44,061 bases of DNA. It comes from Prevotellaceae bacterium. Lineage in GTDB: Bacteria > Bacteroidota > Bacteroidia > Bacteroidales > Paludibacteraceae. The position numbers and the translations under genes were made by a program. The notes below the pieces were generated by a model. The model saw nothing but the letters and a program-made list of their open reading frames with translations. It was not told the DNA's origin and did not search any database. The stretch spans positions 1 to 44,061 of the forward strand of contig JAISVR010000017.1 of NCBI GenBank assembly GCA_031271465.1, written 5' to 3'. Position 1 is the stretch's first letter, and every line of letters begins with the position of its first letter. Below are positions 41,742 to 44,061 of the stretch, piece after piece.

Positions 41742-42794
41742 ATGAACAAGAATTATTTTAAATGGAGGAATGTGCTTGCGATAGCAATCTGCCTCACAGG
41801 TATAACAATGTTTTCGGCTTGCAGTGACGAAAAAGACGAAAACGGTACAGGACAAACCGGTAACGGCAACGGCAACAACGATGGCGGCGGCGGTAATCCG
41901 GGCACATGGATAGCGGTAGCAAATACAACATTCTCCAATTTTGAAATCCATGATATAGCATACGGAGGTGGCACTTTCGTTGCCGGCGACCTTAACCGGG
42001 CGGCGTATTCATCAGATGGAATAAGCTGGACAGCCGTAAAGGTATTTGATGTGACAGGCGAGTATGAATCGGAAGGATTTATCAGCATAGCGTACGGCGG
42101 CGGAAGGTTTGTAGCCATAGATAACGCCGGAAGAGTGGCATACTCCACCAACGGAGCGGCTTGGACACCGGCAAATGGTACCATAACCGCAGGGGCGGAT
42201 ATCGCATACGGCAGCAACAGATTTGTGGCGTGTGGCGCTTCCTTAAGCGGCGACATAGCATACTCGTCAAATGGCGAAGTATGGGCGGAATCTTACAACA
42301 ATGCGTTTTCCGAAAGTTATCCTACAAGCAATGGTATAGCATACGGTGCCGGTAAATTTGTTACGGTTGGAGATAGAGGACAAATGGCGTATTCTACCGA
42401 CGGCGTGACATGGAATGCGGTAGCAGACAGCAAATTCGGACAACAGAAAATCAACGGCATTGATTATTGCAACGACAGATTCGTTGCATTCGGTTATGCT
42501 TCGATGGCATACTCTACCGACGGTATAACATGGACTCAAGTAAGCATTCCGAATGGTAGCCTGTTGGATAAAACCGACATGAAAGGCGTAGCATACGGCG
42601 GCGGCAAATATGTTGTAGTAGCTAATAAGGGAAAAATGGCAGAATCGCCGGACTGTATAACCTGGACAGAGATTACGGAAACAACATTCGGATACGCCGA
42701 AATTTACGACATAACTTTTGGCGACGGTAAATTCGTTGCAGTTGGGTTTAATGATACATACCGCGGGCATATTGCGTATTGTACGGTAGAATAA
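41742..42794 (+). CDS. Lipoprotein with beta-propeller-like repeats
   Basis: A 350-residue lipoprotein. The signal peptide (NVLAIAICLTGITMFSAC) ends in a lipobox with Cys27, followed by a Gly/Asn-rich linker (NGTGQTGNGNGNNDGGGG). The rest (about 55-350) holds six or seven repeats of the form IAYGGGxFVAxGxxGxxAYSxDGxxWTxV, about 45 residues each, which resembles a sialidase/YCF48-type beta-propeller. Its catalytic residues, if any, are not visible, so binding or structural work at the outer membrane is more likely. The N-terminal 27 residues are nearly the same as those of the next gene. Confidence 0.85.
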   Translation: MNKNYFKWRNVLAIAICLTGITMFSACSDEKDENGTGQTGNGNGNNDGGGGNPGTWIAVANTTFSNFEIHDIAYGGGTFVAGDLNRAAYSSDGISWTAVKVFDVTGEYESEGFISIAYGGGRFVAIDNAGRVAYSTNGAAWTPANGTITAGADIAYGSNRFVACGASLSGDIAYSSNGEVWAESYNNAFSESYPTSNGIAYGAGKFVTVGDRGQMAYSTDGVTWNAVADSKFGQQKINGIDYCNDRFVAFGYASMAYSTDGITWTQVSIPNGSLLDKTDMKGVAYGGGKYVVVANKGKMAESPDCITWTEITETTFGYAEIYDITFGDGKFVAVGFNDTYRGHIAYCTVE

Positions 42795-42801
42795 GGCAGC
42801 A

Positions 42802-42824
42802 GGGGCGACTATTGCGGTCGCCCC
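42802..42824 (+). terminator. Hairpin terminator of the beta-propeller lipoprotein
   Basis: GGGGCGAC (42802-42809) pairs with GTCGCCCC (42817-42824), perfect 8-base GC-rich stem with loop TATTGCG. No T-run. Confidence 0.6.
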
Positions 42825-42899
42825 ATGTTGATCTGACGCAAGAAACAAATCGTATTTTATTCCGAATGCGAATCGGGAGTTGGAAATTATTGAAATTTA

Positions 42900-43095
42900 G
42901 CCCGAATGGGCTTTACTTTCATAACCGCAGGCAAGCATAGCGCAGCCTGCGGTAGCAAAATCAACTCCATTCTGCCTGAAAGGCAGGACACAGGATTACA
43001 AAAGTCCTGCCTTTCAGGCAAAATAGAGCCTTGTTTCTCGCTGCCGTAAACTGCGCTACGCTTGCATACGGTTATGAAGATTTGGCTTTTCAAGC
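42900..43095. mobile_element. Long imperfect palindrome (MITE-like) between the two lipoprotein genes
   Basis: Nested inverted repeats: TTCATAACCG (42918-42927) with CGGTTATGAA (43069-43078); GCAAGCATAGCGCAG (42931-42945) with CTGCGCTACGCTTGC (43051-43065), one mismatch; TGCCTGAAAGGCAGGAC (42973-42989) with its perfect complement (43004-43020). The ends are small hairpins GCCCGAATGGGC (42900-42911) and GGCTTTTCAAGCC (43084-43096). It is unrelated in sequence to the REP family above. The gap 42795-43140 has no gene. Confidence 0.72.
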
Positions 43096-43140
43096 CTTTT
43101 TAAATACAGATGCGCATTACTAATAAAACTATCAACAATA

Positions 43141-44061
43141 ATGAGAACAAATTATTTTAATTGGAGGAAACTGTTTGCAATAGCAATCAGCCTCGCAGCA
43201 GTAACAATATTTTCCGCCTGTAGCGAAGAAGACCCGGATGCTCCGCTCAACAGCGGCGCAGACTTTTTAACCTTTACCTTCGACGGCATCAAAGGAAAGG
43301 CAATTATTGATAAAGACGCACTGACCATTACCGCCACAGCCGGTGAAACAACCGATTTAAGTTATATTACGCCGGTATTTACCCTTTCTGACGGCGCAAA
43401 AGCAACCTGGAATCGCTCAAATGGCGAGCCGGTAGTAAGCGGAGAATTTACCTGTGCTTTTGATATTAATAATACATATACTTTCGCAGTTACCTCGAGC
43501 GACGGCAGCCTGATCAACATCTGGAATGTTACCGTTAGCAAAGAGACGGACAATAATACGGACAGCCCTATGCTTTTTGGCGTAAAACAGGGCACAATAA
43601 TCTATGATGAGTATTATAGCAGCTCTGATAATGGAGGACGAATCACATTCATCTTTGACGATTACGGTCGGCGTATAAAAATGGAAACACAGCCATATCG
43701 TATGGTTAATGGAATAAGAGAGGAAGACGATGTATCGGTATTTATTTCGGACTTGATGGCAGGAAATCGCTACGAGTGGTCGGTAGCATTTAACGGTACT
43801 GTTTATAACGAAAGTGAAGAACACTGGACACCGGTGCCAAATGAGTGGCCTGCCGTGGGATACCACATAAGAAGTGAAGCTTGGTGGGCTAATCGCCATA
43901 CTTTCCTGACTTCGCAGGAAAACTTCAAGCAAGAAGAAAAAACTTTCATCGAAAAGGAGTGCATTTTTATTTCGTGGACGGAAGACGGATATCCGCAAGA
44001 AGCCGCCGGTTGGAATAATATTACCTTTTGGTTGAAAACAAGCTCAATACATGGAGATTAT
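43141..44061 (+). CDS. Lipoprotein with Ig-like N-terminal domain, cut by the window edge
   Basis: An open frame runs from ATG 43141 to the last base (307 codons, no stop). The signal peptide RKLFAIAISLAAVTIFSAC ends in a lipobox with Cys27 and is a near copy of that of the 41742 gene, at both protein and DNA level. Residues about 40-132 (FLTFTFDGIKGKAIIDKDAL to WNVTVSKET) look like the DUF5018-type Ig-like module that opens many Bacteroidales surface lipoproteins. The next part (about 140-307) is beta-rich and Trp-rich, and I cannot assign it. The two neighbouring lipoproteins may be exported and act together; the C-terminus is missing. Confidence 0.85.
   Translation, partial: MRTNYFNWRKLFAIAISLAAVTIFSACSEEDPDAPLNSGADFLTFTFDGIKGKAIIDKDALTITATAGETTDLSYITPVFTLSDGAKATWNRSNGEPVVSGEFTCAFDINNTYTFAVTSSDGSLINIWNVTVSKETDNNTDSPMLFGVKQGTIIYDEYYSSSDNGGRITFIFDDYGRRIKMETQPYRMVNGIREEDDVSVFISDLMAGNRYEWSVAFNGTVYNESEEHWTPVPNEWPAVGYHIRSEAWWANRHTFLTSQENFKQEEKTFIEKECIFISWTEDGYPQEAAGWNNITFWLKTSSIHGDY

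Overview
The window comes from a Bacteroidales chromosome (phylum Bacteroidota); I cannot name the genus. The evidence is the repeated -33/-7 promoter form TTTG-N18-22-TAnnTTTG, the lack of Shine-Dalgarno sites, type IX secretion (T9SS) style C-terminal domains, a PUR-alpha-like DUF3276 protein, a NusB of about 316 residues, and mobilisation genes of the Bacteroides type.

Left part (1 to about 15.4 kb) is accessory DNA. It opens inside a tyrosine recombinase gene and continues with a DUF1016 nuclease-like protein, a DUF3853 excisionase-like HTH protein, a small unknown protein, a probable oriT and a MobV-type relaxase. Together these describe an integrative mobilisable element. Next come a structured RNA leading into a SymE-type toxin gene, an XRE regulator divergent from a secreted T9SS-type protein, a small membrane-anchored protein whose start codon seems to be ATA, and an HNH endonuclease. 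The main cargo is a compact operon (8134-15157): a 1097-residue DEAH helicase with a PD-(D/E)xK-like C-terminus, an OLD-family ATPase/TOPRIM nuclease (GajA-like) and a UvrD-like helicase (GajB-like). I read it as a Gabija-type anti-phage system with an extra helicase-nuclease. The accessory region ends at the 3' side of a tRNA-Asp gene, a plausible integration site.

Middle part (15.5-34.1 kb) is housekeeping: purU; a DUF3276 gene; an operon nusB-yajC-ybbR-coaE-nif3-zinc ribbon protein; an 850-base AT-rich gap ending in seven phased palindromes in front of an HTH regulator; rlmD divergent from valS; then pyrK-pyrD-capA, a VOC protein, a TonB-dependent receptor and a nitroreductase. valS carries two repeat-derived inserts that keep its frame open.

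Right part (34.1-44.06 kb) has a DEAD-box RNA helicase, rpiB, thiL, a cysteine-repeat T9SS cargo protein, a glutaredoxin-like secreted protein, an HU-like/DUF4469 protein and two lipoproteins sharing a signal peptide; the second runs off the window. Its intergenic spaces are filled with palindromic repeats (REP-like GTCATTGCGAGG/GCAATCC units and MITE-like inverted repeats) and one 52-base alternating purine-pyrimidine tract containing (CA)n.

Most interesting are: (1) the three-gene helicase-nuclease/GajA/GajB operon; (2) the SymE leader, a pseudoknot-capable RNA with its own promoter and a U8 tail, one strand of which can also pair across the symE start codon; (3) the operator array at 22.6 kb.
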